Positions 11,021 to 24,800 of a DNA stretch of 64,000 nt are shown here, in pieces. The notes beneath the pieces are model-generated. The model was not told the origin of the DNA, searched no databases, and was given only the letters and a program-made list of their open reading frames with translations. Made by a program: the position numbers and the translations under genes. The first letter of the stretch is position 1; each line of letters begins with the position of its first letter. Origin of the DNA: Gremmenia infestans (taxonomy: Eukaryota > Ascomycota > Leotiomycetes > Helotiales > Hamatocanthoscyphaceae); the NCBI GenBank assembly GCA_032629725.1, contig JAFEVB010000008.1:1116001-1180000 (forward strand), given 5' to 3'.

Positions 11021-14000
11021 CTATGACAAATGGAATGCGCCCTGTCCTTCCTTGATCGCAATATTCATACGACGCCGCATAACGTCCAGATCAGTGTAGT
11101 CGGGCAATTTAAGATAATTGACACAAGTCATAACGCTGGGGAGATAGTCGTCAGATGCATAAGGAGGTTCACTTGGCTTGCAAACCACCGTGAACATGGG
11201 GGTAAGAGACTTGAAACCTAAAAAGAAAATCAGCATGATGCAGATGCTCAGTTGGTAAAGTGACATACCGCCAATAGGAAGTTTAGGACTACCAGTAGTG
11301 AACTGGAGGAAGTCTCGTCGTTCTGGGAGTGTGAGTTCGCTCATAGTCTGAAGCAGGTTCTTCACACTCTTGCTGTCCATATTGAAACCATGGTCGGCCT
11401 TGATCGAGTCCATGAGGGCTACAAAATCGTTAGCAATAGTCACATTTATGAAAGGAGAAAACATACTTTCAAGTGACCAATCTTCCTCGATTCTACCGAA
11501 TAGCATGACCAGCTCATCTGGAGTGAAGGCACTGAGGGCGGAGAATGGAAATACCTGGGTGAAACCAGTTCTGAATGCATCAACTTGTCTTTGAACACCC
11601 GTCCCAAGGGTCATATCAATGACCTGTTCAAGGTAACGCTCGACATTGTCAATGGTAACCGAGATGGTAGATCCATTTGGCAGCAATTCAATAGTAGAAT
11701 AACCTGGGAGAGTGAAGTCAAGACCAAGATCATCAATGCGAACGCCGTCAATAGAGAGTTCTTCTGCCGCCGCGACTTTTTGTGCAGGTGTGAGGTTGGG
11801 ATTTTCATCAATAGCCTTCTTTCCAACGGCAAACTTCTTGATCAATTTCAAAGATTTTGCTAGCTGGGCATCAACTGTCTTGACGGCTCCCAAAGATGGT
11901 GTGACTGGGTTGGATTCGTCTCCAATGCGGAAGAAGGTGGGGTTGAACGAGACATCGATAATTCGAGAATCGATCATCGATCTAGCAACAAACTTTCCAA
12001 GCATCTTAAAGAGGTGGAGCGTTCGCTTGCCATTCTCACTTGTTGATTGATCCTCACTCATAGGGGCGGGGAACAGACCACGAGCACCGAATGCATATTC
12101 GTCAGCCTCGTTAGCATCTGTTTCACGCCAGAGGTGGAGCTTCTTCTTGGAGAACTCCTTCGATACAGTGGAATAGAACTCTAGAGTTGGACCAAGACCA
12201 GTTCCGACTTCTTCGAAGTATTCGACCTCCAAGATACTTTGCGAGGCACCGTAAAGTTCCATAACCTTTAATGCAGACTCGAGGATCTTCGAACGAGAGA
12301 TTCGTACCTTTTGGCGCTGCAATCGACCTAAAAAGGGGCGTTCATCACGATGGCGGTCTCTCCGGGACTCATCGGCGGATTGAGCATTCTGCCATCTGGT
12401 CATCGATCTTGCATAGCCAAAAGAAGTAGACTGCAGGAATAGATGTCGGGTTTCGAAGGGGAAAAGGAATGGATATAGCCGAGCTAAATCCTCACTCCAA
12501 GTGGGAAGGCAGGCGCTCGCAACGATGAGAGGCTCCTCAAGCTGTCTGTTGAGTTTGGCTGTGAGCTTTGTATTTACAAATTGCGAGAGTGGTTCAGCGT
12601 TGAGCTTCAAAGTGTCCTTGTTCTCGGCTAACACATCATCCAGATTTGCATTCAACGCGTGCAAGATGTTCAACAGTCGAAGGATAGAGGATGTTGCGGG
12701 ATGCTTGTCCAGTGACGCAGGAATCCCTGAAGCAGTTGTTTCTGTGCTGACTTCCGATGCCTGACTGAGAGAGGTTGGTTCCGGTGGGGGTGGCCCTGGA
12801 ACACGCTGAAATCCTATCTCATGTGTTGCGGACCAGACGCCTCGGTTTGTATGCTCATCAACTGACGGGTTGTGAACAGCTCGGTAAATGGTCATATCAT
12901 TGGAAATCGGCTTGCCGTTGATGCTAAACTCGATGTGCCAGTCCTGTGGTACAGCCTGGATCGCAGCTGCATAGGACATTGGTCGGGAAGCGCTGGGTGT
13001 TGACATATCTGCTTGAGCTGCAGCAAGTTGCAAGGCTGAGCTGCGGGAGCTGGCTGCAGATACCTGTGAAGGAGTAGCAACCCGAGTACCATCGTCCTTT
13101 CGAGCAGTGACTTTGCCACCAGCAGCGACTTCGAGGTTGACTGCAGTTGGGTCTGGGGCTGCACCCTCCTCCATATCCTCATCTAAGTCTCCAACAATGG
13201 CATCCAAAGCTGCACTAGCTTCTATATCCTCGTCATCAGTAAGTTGTCTCTCGTCGGCACATTCCAGTGCACTCGCCAAAGCATCTTCTTCTGCAGCTGG
13301 AGGTGGAGCTGGGGGCTCGGTCTGTGCTTGCTGTCGTCTACTGGACCGACGAGTGAACTTTTCTTGGGGTGTGTTAGAGGCTGACTGGCTTTCAGAAGCA
13401 GGTGTTGCAGCAGGAGCTGTCTTGGATTTCGCTTTTCGAGAACTCCGAGGGGTAGAAGGAGTTGGGGCAGATGGGGTTGCTGCATGGGCAGAAGTCAATC
13501 CACGGGCAGCCATACGTGCTTGGACATCAGGAACACCGGAGTATGGATTTGGAATGTTGCCGGCAGCTGCCAATGCAGCCAAAGCACCCGAAAGGCCTTC
13601 TCTCCTAGCGCCTCGAGGCCCCCGTTCCGACAAGCTGATCCTTGGACGTAGGTAATCATCGAGAGCTTTAAAGGTAGCGATTGCATGAATCGAGACCATG
13701 ATATTGCGATAATGTCGTGGTATCTCTGAGCTTTCAGGCGCAACTAGCTTGAGACGAATTTGCTTCGCAAGCATGGAAGCCGCACTGCTTCTATTACCAT
13801 CAAAAGTGTTGGAGTGAACTGTTACAACCTCAAAATGCTCGGAACGACTCAGGAGATCTTGTAATTTGTGGATCAGAATACTGAAAGGTGTAGCAGGGGA
13901 CTCCGCAGTTGAAGTGTTAGGCTTCTTTTTCACAGTTCGTCCCATAAATACCTCGAGGAATGCTGATCTAGCGTCGTTGCTCAAGCGCTCGTCGGGGTGA

Positions 14001-16819
14001 TTGAACACATCCAGCAAGACTCTCACAACTTCGGAGTTAAGCAACTCGGCACTGGTGACGCTTTCCAGAACATCGCCATCAAAGTAAGAGGCGAGTGTTG
14101 TGAAAAGTTCCACGCCATTGCCCGGTCCCTGATGAAGATAGTGAGATTCGATGTTGGAAGCCAATCCTTGCAGACTGGTAAGGATTTTCACGGCCTTTTT
14201 CTTCATGTTTTTGCTATTCTTCTCCGTCTCATGAACCTCCAAAAATTTCTTTGCTCGCCGTGCAATAAGTTGTTGCATAGTCGTGACATCTGAAGTAACG
14301 TGGCGTGGCGGGCCATCCAATGACATTGTAGACCCTCGTGAGCTTGTTGGAGATCGACTGATATCATCAGGAATATCATCGTTCTCGTTTTCATCGTCGT
14401 TATCATCGTCCGACGAATCATCTTCATCGTCATCATTGGCATTGTCGACCGGTTCAGACTTCTCGGATACTTTCTGAGCAACGTCTGATTCAGTTACATC
14501 AACGGCTTCGATCGCTGGCGAGTCTTCGTTGGTAGACTTGGTAGACTTCTCAGCCAAATCTGCATTGGCAAGCTTTGCGATTTCTGCAATGACGCCTTCC
14601 CGATAGAACTGGTAGCGATAGACCTCATCCAAGCGAGTGAGGAGAAGCTCAGCTGCTTGAAGTGCATAGTTCACAAGACTGGGGTGGTCTTGTTGTGACA
14701 GGATTGCGGCAAGAAAAGAAGCATATGGCACAGATCTTAGTGCTTCCATCAAGATATCTTTATCGAGATTGGATAGCATCTTCAGTTGGGCGGTCAAGAC
14801 CTTCTGGCGAACACTCAAATTGACGGTGCTTGAAAATGCATCTGTCAAAGTAGGGAAAAGGATGATGGCAAATCGCTTGACTTCGTCTTTACATCCCTCT
14901 AGGAGCTCAATTCGCTTCTCATTTGCAGACTTCTTTCGGGAACTTGACGACCCCGTCGGTGGTGCTGACGCTGCGTCAATATCAAAAATCGCATCGAATG
15001 AGTCGGATTCTCTCGGAAGGCCAGGAAGAAGTTCACAGATGACGTTCAAGGTTTCAATGACTTGTTCTCGGGGCCTGTGGATTAAAGCCTGCATGATAAT
15101 AACACTGTCCAACTTCGAGGCTACATCTTCTGTAGCGCTAGGAGGCGAAACACCCGTCAAGATTTGGTACAAAGTCTCGACAACATTCATCTTGAACAAT
15201 TCAGCGGATAAGCTGGCGCTAGCCTTAGCAGTAAAAGCCAAGACTCGCAAGAATTGGGTGTGGATATTGGGACCGATAAGGTTCGTGGTACCTGGGAGTA
15301 GGAGACGGAGGATAGCTCGGAGCAAGTCAGTACTGACGAGCTCTTCAAGCTTGCTAGGGTGATATCTAAAGCTCTCTACAACTCTAGACACACAAAGTGA
15401 TCCCTGCTCGACAACTTTCTGATCATTGGAGCCCAAGACGTTCAAGAGAATTGGCATTACATCTCGAATGACGGGAAATGAGTCCTCTGGGATATTTCTA
15501 CAGCAGTTGGCCGCAGTGGTGACAGCAGTCCGCTGAGTACTGGTTGCGAAAAAGTCAAGGTATGTCAGACAAGCTGTCAAGCCTCCTTCGCGCACAATAG
15601 ATGCAGGATATTCGACCGAGATCTTCTCTAATGTCTAGAAGTTTCAAGTTAGCAAGTATAATTGAAGGGTTGATGCCACTTACGCTGAGAGCTTGCTCTG
15701 CCAAATCAATGAAGTGTATCTCCAGAAGCTTTTGGCAGAGGATTGGCACGGCCCCTCCATAGACTACATTCGCCGTGCTTGCGGGCAATGCTTCCATCAA
15801 ATTCGCGAGACACCGGCATGCAAGAAGCATCATTTCAGGATTCTCTTCTCCAAAATCGGAGGGTTGCATCAGGAGTACAAGCTCCTTAACAAATGCATCT
15901 GGGGAGAAGTGTCCTGACAAATTATCCTCGGTCGATACCAGCAGAATTTCGGACAATTCCTGCAGGGCAATCAACTGTACCGAAGGATCATCTTTTTGCT
16001 TCAAGTTGTTCAAGATATCCCGTAATCTCGTAGAAACGCCCGACATCATGCCAGTCAATGCCCTTAATGTGCTCGAGAGGCCGTGTGGAGGCCCTCCAGG
16101 TCCACCAAATCCTCCAAATGGATCGTCGTCATCGTCCTCCCGGCCAGCATAATTGCGAGCCATCTCTTCATCCTCATTGTCGTCACTAGCATCGTCATCG
16201 TCAGGAGGTGGGGGTTTATTCTCTGAAGGGTTGTTTAGCGAGGAGTCGCCATCTTTATTGTTGCTGGCCGTCTTCTTTGGTCTACGGCTAGACGCTGGGG
16301 TGCTTGTAGGATTATCTGCTTTACGGGGCGTTAGCAATGCAATATGATGCTTGATTAAGAAATCCCGACACACCTTGACCACCCTTTTTATTCCTAGATG
16401 ACTTCCGCTTCGAGGAACTGGTAGATATGTTCGGTGGTTCACTAGAAGGACCCGCAGAATCACTGAGATGTGTATTAGTTTAGCAGGACAGACGGGGATA
16501 GATTGTGTACATACCCAGGACTCGACATAACCGCAGGAGTTTTGCCCTTCGAAGCTCTCTTGCGAGCGGAAGCTGGGGCAGTCAGGGGCGGCTCAGGCTC
16601 AGTTACCTTCTGTCGCTTTGTACGTCTGGGTTGTGGTTTCGCAGGTTCTGGTTCAGGTACTGGGCTTGGCTCTCGAGCTTGTGCCTTGCGTTTTCGGGAT
16701 GCAGGCGGAGGCCGAGGGGACGAGGCAGCGGCGGTGGCGGGGACTCCTGCGGAGGCGCCAGCTGACTCTGAAGAGCTGGCTGCTTGTCTAGCGGACGCAC
16801 GAGTGATTCTGGAAGACAT
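11021..16819 (-). CDS. UFD4: HECT-type E3 ubiquitin ligase, Ufd4/TRIP12 family
   Basis: Six exons on the minus strand: 16819-16515, 16462-16374, 16318-15684, 15634-11467, 11418-11269 and 11217-11021, giving 1847 residues; introns are 48-55 nt. The N-terminus is Pro/Ser/Lys-rich and probably disordered with nuclear-localisation-like basic clusters. An acidic DDDDDPFGGFGGPGG stretch leads into armadillo-like helices (TGMMSGVSTRLRDILNNLK, LPRESDSFDAIF). A long acidic/basic low-complexity region sits mid-protein. The HECT domain fills about the last 360 residues, with the active-site loop LPSVMTCVNYLKLPDY (Cys near 1814) and the FHLS end. Ufd4/TRIP12 ligases add ubiquitin to N-end-rule and ubiquitin-fusion substrates. 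The last two introns (51 and 48 nt) have no stop in frame and can be mistaken for coding sequence. Confidence 0.95.
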
Positions 16820-19245
16820 GAGTATTTGCTTTCTGATGGAAGGCCTTCAGCACACTCCGTCGCCTCTATGCAACAAGGTGGATGGTTGCAAGAGGTTGCG
16901 GCAGGTCGAAGTTGCAAATGTAGATGTAGATGGATATTGACTTGCAGGTGGAGACGCAGATGGAAGATGGAAGATGGAAGGGGTCAAATAGAAAGAAGGG
17001 CAGGTGAATGGGGGGAAGGGTACCGAGAAGCAGAAGTCGCTGTCGACTGGTTTCTTGCAGTTGCTGTTGCCGTTCCGGGGTCGTTATCGAAAAGTGACTC
17101 CGATTTACGCTGCGAAGATGCCATCGGTCACGCCATTAGCGGCTGTTTGTATATTCTCTTGGTCTGAGTAAATATCGAATTGTCGAAGATCGCGAGGGGG
17201 AGGAGAAAATAGAGAATTGATCACGGGCGGTGGAGGTGTTCGATGCGATAGGATGGTATGGTATGGTAGGGCAAACGTTAATGAACGATTACATCGACCC
17301 TACCTACGTACGCTGAGTTGGCGCGGAGCGCTGTTTTTAATCCTGGTCGCCAGCACCACCACCGCGCTTAAATACAAAAGTCGATCTAGACGAATTCTAA
17401 AAGAGACGACGTTGACACCAAAAACATGCTCTTCGTTGTGTAGCAGACAAAGTGCAAAGGTCAAGTGCCTTTGGGTATGTATTTCAACATATAAGCCTCA
17501 AAATGATTCCCACCCACGTGAAAAACCCAACCATCATCTTCCTTCCACCTTGTAGGACGATTACCCATCAGACTAAGGTTACTATTATATTTGACTACTA
17601 AGCAACATGGCAGATTTTGTTTTCAGAAGTCTATACTCATATTGAGAATTCTGGGGGAAAGCGTCCGTCTGCTGCATCAATTCATCTAAAAGCTACGTCT
17701 ATTTTGTCTGGTTCCTCCACTTCTTTACAGATAGATCGATCATCTCACGTTTTTCACATATTCATAAAATACCAAATCGTTTGAAAATGAGTTATCTCAA
17801 AAAGCCTGACTTCTATTTCCCAAAATCTATGTACGATATACTTTCATCTCATGTAGCTCAGGTGTTGCTTGGTCTATAAAATTTCGCTTGAGATATTTTG
17901 GTAGAATCAAGCAAATATCCTACCCGTCCCGTCTCATCCACATTTGAATGCCAGAAGCGAGACTTGTCAAAAGCTTTCAATTCTTATAATTTTTGGTTAT
18001 TACTCAGTCAATATGTCATATGACTTGTTTGTGGATGGGACATCTTCAAATACGTAGTCAAAGGGGGCTAACAACTCCATGGTTGGTCACATTAGACCTA
18101 GGATTGGACTGAAACGAAGGAGACTTCTAATACTTCAAGGTACAAGACATGGGAGATTTTTCTGAGACATTGTTAGGTCAAAGGAGATGATGGTATTGTT
18201 GCTTATGGACGGGAGATGTGCGGCAAGGTTGGCTCAGGCCAGTGGGTGGAAATTATGGAAGAGAAAACAAAAGGATAAAAAACAAATTGTTCGATATATA
18301 TCGAACGGGCTCTACAATCTGAGCTGCTAGCCTTCTTCGGTGAATTAGCCCATATTTATATTTTCGGCTTCAAAGGTTGCCGTTTACCAATAGGAAGTCT
18401 TCATCTGATAAACGATCTTTGTCAATTTTGCATTGTATACTCCGTACTAACGTTTCCGCTCACCCTTACAAAAGGTGACGGAGATGTCAATAGAGGGGCT
18501 TTTATAAGCCTCAATCCCCAGCATTACCGTACTGGTGATACATATGCGTGCCATCTATTGGCTGCTGAAATTGTGGGTTTAGGCACGGTACTGTATCTGT
18601 AATCAATCCCAGGCGCCCGGAACCTGTCAACCTACAGAGTACCTGCTTGTTCTGCAACCAACGTGACTTAAAGGCGACGGAACTCGCGGCCTTTTGACTA
18701 GGTAACTTACCTTAACCTTTAGGCAGGTGGTTAGCGTACCTTGATTCTGATTTAGAGGTTGCTTTCTCTGTTAGAGGTTCTGTTAAGGCCTTCTTCAAAC
18801 TATTTTAGGGGACTTGTCCATGGTTGAAAGCACTAATTCCCATACAGTCTAGAATCCTCCCGCCCGGTGAGATAGTGTAAGCGGGGTGAAGCGCAATCGC
18901 ATCATCTCCGTAACAAAAGCCACAACCATCGCCCCCCACCCCCATAAGATCCAACAGCATCTTAAATCCAACCTTCCCATTCATATCCCCTCCGCCCCCC
19001 CCGCCCCCCGAATACACGAAGGATTCCTTCCTGTCGGCTTCAAGGTGTCTTGGCCTATTCCCGGACGCTCTTCCTCAGGGCGGCTAGTCGTGCGCAGCCT
19101 CGACCCCCGCATTTCCCATCATCTCCGTGTTTCGACCTTGCGACATAACAATTCATCATTGAGATTTTACACACCATCGATCCCGAAACATCTGTCGCAG
19201 AGCCTCGAATCGAGATCCCCGAGCAAGAACCGTACGACTCTCAAA
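16820..19245. other. Long intergenic region, no gene seen
   Basis: These 2.4 kb separate the divergent UFD4 and NMA1 genes. I see no frame with a recognisable family. Noted features are GGAAGAT-type short tandem units near 16960-16980, an 18-bp perfect palindrome at 18289-18306, and C-rich runs at about 18931-19010 just before NMA1. Much of this may be promoter, leader or decayed sequence. Confidence 0.5.
18289..18306. repeat. Perfect 18-bp palindrome
   Basis: GTTCGATATATATCGAAC equals its own reverse complement. It lies in the UFD4-NMA1 gap. It may be chance or a dimeric-protein site; nothing nearby decides. Confidence 0.6.
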
Positions 19246-21070
19246 ATGGCAATATACACGCAGTCTGCTGTTTCGCAGCCGGTCCAAAGCAACTTCCCCC
19301 ACCAACGCCTCACATTACACCAAAGCGATGCCTCGAGAACCCCACTCGTATTGATAGCATGTGGCTCTTTGTACGTCTTATTTTCATGCCAAAATCTACC
19401 TATTTCTTCAGAAGTCAAGGAGGCTTGGATATCCATATGATTCCACGCTCTTTGGCTCACTCTAAACTACTATGCTAATGCGCAGGCAGCTCACCTATAA
19501 CTTACCTACACTTAAGGATGTTCGAGATGGCGTCAGAGTAAGTCAACTATCCAGAGAACCAAATATGTGTAAATTTGATCTGACATTTTGACACAGTTAT
19601 GTGCGGACCTTCTTCCTTTCTGCTGTTCTTCCGGATTCGAAGATAGCCTTTCCGAGTTCACTCTTTACGTGATATTAAGGCTAACATCCCACTCTAGTAC
19701 AAATTCAACAACAAAAACTTCGAGATCATGGGGGGTTATCTCAGTCCAGTGAGTCTTGTTTTCAAACAGAAACGCTGTTTTCCTTCGATACGTTTCCGAG
19801 GTTGGGCTTGTTTGGGGGCCCTTTGGCAGCAAGGAGCCTTACCCTAAGCTTCCTCCTGAAACATTAATGTCCAAAATGCTAATATGTTCACATAGGTCGG
19901 AGACGGCTATAAAAAGGTAATCAGCCCTTTTGTTTATTCCTTCTGCTCTGTCTTGCTATGTTGAGATTCTTGAAGAGTTTTACATCACCTCAATCCTTGA
20001 CATCGACGTAAAACACAGTACTGATTTCTTGATAGGCAGGACTTGCACCAGCTGTCCACAGACTCCGGATGTGCGAATTGGCCGTGGAAAGTGCTGGGTG
20101 GCTGATGGTTGATCCATGGGAGGCTACGAACCCAGAGTACATTCCCACCGTAAGTCAAATCATACTTATTGGATACCAACTTTTAGCATATCTCAGAACC
20201 TTGGTTCTCTGCTGCCAGACAATCAAACATAAGTCCAAACTAACTATATGGACAAAAATAGGCCCAAGTCTTAGATCATTTCGAACACGAGATCAATGTG
20301 GTATTGGGAGGTATCGAGCGACCTGATGGGACCAGAGTACCTGCTAAGATTTGTCTCTTGGCGGGTGCAGATCGTGAGTACTTATCTCATTCCTCGATTA
20401 TAGTCGGATCTAGTGCTAGCATGATGAATTTATACTGACTGCCCTGTTCTTCTGCAGTTGTCCAAACTATGTCCACACCAGGTAAGTCATATACATCCGT
20501 CTTCCTTACTCCATTGCTAACTGACTCGCCAGGCGTCTGGAGTAGTGATGATTTGGATCATATTCTTGGAATGTATGGTGCTTGCATCATTGAACGAGAA
20601 GGAACCGACATCGATGATGCTCTCTCAAGTCTTCAAAATTACAAAGACAATATTCATGTGAGCAAAGTCCTATAGCATGTCCTTTTTTCAGATTCATCTG
20701 GTTGCATTTGGTATCCAAGAGCTTTTAGTGAAAGCTTTCTATCATTCTCGTACCTTAAAATCACAACTCAGACTTTGCATATCGATCTTTCAAGATAATG
20801 TTGCTAATGCCTTAGTAGGTTGTAAAACAACTCATCCAGAACAACGTCAGCTCGACTAAGATTAGGCTCTTCTTACGAAAGGAATTGAGCATCAGATATC
20901 TGATACCGTCGCCGGTTATCAATTATATCGAGGAACACAACCTGTATCAAGAGGACGGAATATCCTCGATGAAGGAAAAAGGAAATGCAGAAGCCACGCA
21001 AAATTCGGGCCGGACATCACCAGCAATCGGCAGTTCTGGATCTAGAAACCACTTAGACAAGGCCTCGTGA
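19246..21070 (+). CDS. NMA1: Nicotinamide/nicotinate mononucleotide adenylyltransferase
   Basis: Ten exons: 19246-19370, 19490-19537, 19597-19600, 19698-19748, 19896-19916, 20036-20149, 20262-20373, 20458-20481, 20533-20657 and 20819-21070, giving 291 residues. The nucleotidyltransferase signature is GSFSPITYLHLRMFEMA, split by intron 1. Later motifs are GGYLSPV, AGLAPAVHRLRMCELAV, WLMVDPWEA, LLAGADLVQTMSTPGVW and SSTKIRLFLRKELSIRYLIP, the last being the SxTxxR ATP-binding motif. The enzyme joins ATP and NMN or NaMN to make NAD or NaAD in the nucleus/cytosol. Exon 3 is only 4 nt (TTAT); without it the frame before and after does not join. Its donor (GTGCGG) is weak. Start choice follows the usual short N-terminus; the frame stays open upstream without another good start. 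Confidence 0.9.
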
Positions 21071-21837
21071 AAGCTAGATGATGTACTCTTCGGACTTTAC
21101 GCTGTATCATATGAATATACTAGGGAGTACCAACCCCCGCCCGGAATCCGACATTCGCCGGCCTTTACGGGGTACAAAATGTATTTTCCTTATGGCCAAA
21201 CGAATGCCATCTTACCTTTCATTGGGTAGTGTCGCATCACAGTGGATGAGGGGGTTTTCATTTACTCGGATTTCTTTTGCATCGGATAGGTGGTGGTTTG
21301 CATACGGAGGATGATCACGGGACACTGCTTGGGAGGATTACCTGTTCAATGTAGATGCGAGTGGCTCACGGCCTTGGGAAGACATAGGAGATATCCACCC
21401 CACCATTGGTTAGATCCTGGTGGAATAGATTAAAAGAAAGCAGAGATGGATTTGCTCTACCTTTTGCACCATGACCCTTTAGCTTTTGCAGACACAATAA
21501 TAACATAGGTAGGTACTCACAGATGGACTCTTGAGCAAGTAAAGATAAACTGTTCCACGGTAAAAGAAATCGTCGTGAATCCGTGATGAAACATTGAAAC
21601 ATCAGCGCCACAAGGCCTAGCCAAGGTACTGACTGTAAGCGTCATCCGAGGCTGTGCACTCCAGAACAACAAGACCTCCGTCACCTGCCAACATCAAGGT
21701 GAGACCACCCCATCTGAGCAACCTCTCAATTGTAGAGGACTTATGCTCTCTCAACAACGTACAAACGAATTTTCGACCACATTTGCCTAATAAACACTAC
21801 GAGGAATTGCGGCGCTGGACGACGCTTCAAAGCAACA
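21071..21837. other. Intergenic, no gene seen
   Basis: These 767 bp contain the NMA1 3' flank and the NCR1 promoter. A short tetranucleotide run (AGGTAGGTA) lies near 21506-21515, as elsewhere in the window. No frame is convincing. Confidence 0.55.
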
Positions 21838-24800
21838 ATGGGGCCCAGCCTCCTAGCAGTGGCAGGCCTCCTCCTGACTGCAGCTTCAACCCTAGTATCC
21901 AGTGAAGCTTTCACGCCCATCCACGAAGCCGGGCGATGTGCGATCCGCGGGGACTGTGGCACTCTTTTTTCACGGCTGCCGTGCGTTGATAATGGGCTGG
22001 CAAAAGACCCAGAGGACGATGTGCGGGAGAAGCTTATGGGGATCTGCGGGCCAAAATGGAAGACAGGTCCTCTGTGTTGTGAAGAGAAACAGGTACGGCA
22101 TATTGCTAAGCAAGAGAGTCGATATTGATGTATGATGTAGCTCGACACTCTCTCGGATAACCTGAAAAAAGCGAATGCCTTCATATCATCCTGCCCGGCT
22201 TGCAAGGAGAACTTCTATAACGTCTTCTGCACGTTCACCTGCTCTCCCGATCAATCGCTCTTCATAAATGTCACACAGGCCGAAGCAAGCGGTGATAAAA
22301 AGAGGGTTACAGAGTTGGATCATCTTGTTTCCAACTCTTATGGATCCGGGTTCTACGATAGCTGTAAGGATGTGAAGTATGGGCCTACAAACGGCAATGC
22401 TATGTCCCTCATTGGTGGCGGCGCGAAGAATTATACGGACTTCTTGAAGTTTTTGGGAAAGAAGGATCCTTTCTTTGGCTCGCCTTTCCAAATCAACTTT
22501 CCAAGACCCGAGGAATATCCCGAACCTGGTTCTGGAGCGCTGGACATGATCCCAAAGAAATGTAACGACGAAGACGAGAATTTCAGGTGTGCTTGTGTAG
22601 ACTGCCCTGATGTTTGCCCCGAACTTCCAAAAGTCAAGGAATCTGGTACATGCCACGTCGGAGTGCTACCATGTCTCTCCTTTGGAGCTATACTGGTCTA
22701 TGGAGTTATCATGGCATTGCTTGCTACAGCAATATTTGGACATATTGCCTGGGCTAAGCATAAGCGGCGCACCAGCGAGCGACTTCGTTTACTACAAGAC
22801 GTTGCACCAAGCGATGATGAGGACGAAGGTGACATAATCCATAATAATGCTATGTATGATCGCCCTCAGAGACATTACTGGATCAACACCGTCTGTGACA
22901 GTGCTTTCAGTCGGCTGGGATATACTGCCGCAAAATTTCCAGCGATTACTATTGCTGTCAGTGTCGCCCTGGTGGCAATTTTGAGCATCGGATGGGTCCG
23001 ATTTGAAGTAGAGACAAATCCAGCTCGACTATGGGTCAGCCCAACTTCGGCTGCTGCTGAGGAGAAGGCATTCTTTGATAAGAACTTTGGACCTTTTTAC
23101 CGTGCTGAACAGGTTTTCCTAGTGAACGATACACAACCAGAAGGGCCCGGCCCAGTCCTCAGCTACGAAACGCTCACGTGGTGGATCGATGTTGAAGATC
23201 GCATTAGCAAGCTCAAAGGAAAGAAAACCAATGCCACGCTTGAAGATGTATGCTTCAAACCTACAGGAGATGCTTGCGTAGTGCAGTCCGTGGCAGCCTG
23301 GTTCAAGAACGATGCGAAGCAGGTTAATGTCAAAACGTGGAAGGATGAGCTTCGAAAATGCGAAACCTCACCTGTCAAGTGCCTACCCAAGTTCAGCCAA
23401 CCTCTCGATCCAAAATTGATCCTTGGTGGTAGACATGGGTCAGATGATCCTGCAGATTCATCTGCAATCGTTGTCACCTGGGTCGTCAACAATGCCGATG
23501 AAGATTCAACTGTTGTAAAAAAGGCAATGGATTGGGAAGCATCCCTAAAAGACTTCCTCCTTGAATTACAAGGCAATGCAACTGCTCGTGGTCTCAGACT
23601 ATCGTTCAACACAGAAATCAGCTTGGAAGAAGAACTCAACAAATCTACAAACACCGATGCTACTATCATTATCATAAGTTACATTATCATGTTCATCTAT
23701 GCATCTCTAGCTCTTGGGTCGACTGCATTATCTGTACGGGGAATTTTGCGGAATCCAGCAACTTTCCTTGTGGAATCGAAGTTCTCTTTGGGAGTCGTGG
23801 GCATTCTAATCGTACTGATGTCCATCTCGGCATCTGTTGGGCTCTTCTCATATGCCGGTATCAAAGTCACTCTTATTATCGCAGAGGTCATCCCTTTCAT
23901 TGTTCTTGCGGTGGGTGTCGACAACATCTTCCTCATTGTGCATGAATTTGAGAGAGTCAATATTAGCCACCCTGATGAGATGGTGGAATACAGGATCTCG
24001 AAAGCCTTGGGTAGAATGGGCCCTTCGATTCTACTGTCAGCTAGTACAGAGACTATTGCTTTCGCCCTTGGAGCTGTCGTAGGAATGCCGGCTGTTCGGA
24101 ATTTCGCCGTTTACGCTGCTGGTGCCGTGTTCATCAACGCCTTGCTGCAGGTCACAATGTTCATCTCCGTTCTGAGTCTCAATCAGCGACGAGCCGAGGA
24201 TCATCGAGCCGACTGTTTCCCTTGCATCCAAATCAAGAGTGCCAGTGTGCAATTAGGACACTCGGATGGTAATGGCTACGCCAGATCTTACGAGGGTCAA
24301 GATGAAAGCAGCCTTCAACAATTCATCCGCAAAAGTTATGCTCCCACGATCCTTGGAAGGAAAATGAAAGCTGTGATAGTGGTCATATTTTTGGGTATAT
24401 TCACAGCTGGGGTCGCATTGATTCCCGAAGTGTCCTTGGGACTAGAACAGACAGACGCGATTCCAGATGGCTCCTACTTGATCCCTTACTTTAATGATCT
24501 CTACGATTATTTCGATTCCGGCCCTCCGGTTTACTTTGTCTCTCGCGAGCTAAATGTCACCGAGAGGAAGCAGCAACAACAGCTCTGTTCTCGTTTCACG
24601 ACGTGTAAACAAGAGTCCTTGACAAACATTCTCGAGGGAGAGCGAAAGAGGCCAAACGTCTCGTATATTGCCTCGAATGCTGCAAGTTGGATCGATGACT
24701 TTTTCGTCTGGCTTGATCCCACCAACGAGGAATGTTGCCTTGAGAAAGGCGACACATGCTTTGCCCATCGCGATCCAGCATGGAACATTACCCTCTACGG

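Noticed and set aside
14769..15362. 197-codon plus-strand frame inside UFD4
   Set aside because: Antisense shadow of a well-supported coding exon.
18886..19245. N-terminal extension of NMN adenylyltransferase
   Set aside because: The frame is open but low in protein-like character and includes the C-rich runs; the family normally starts close to the ATG at 19246.
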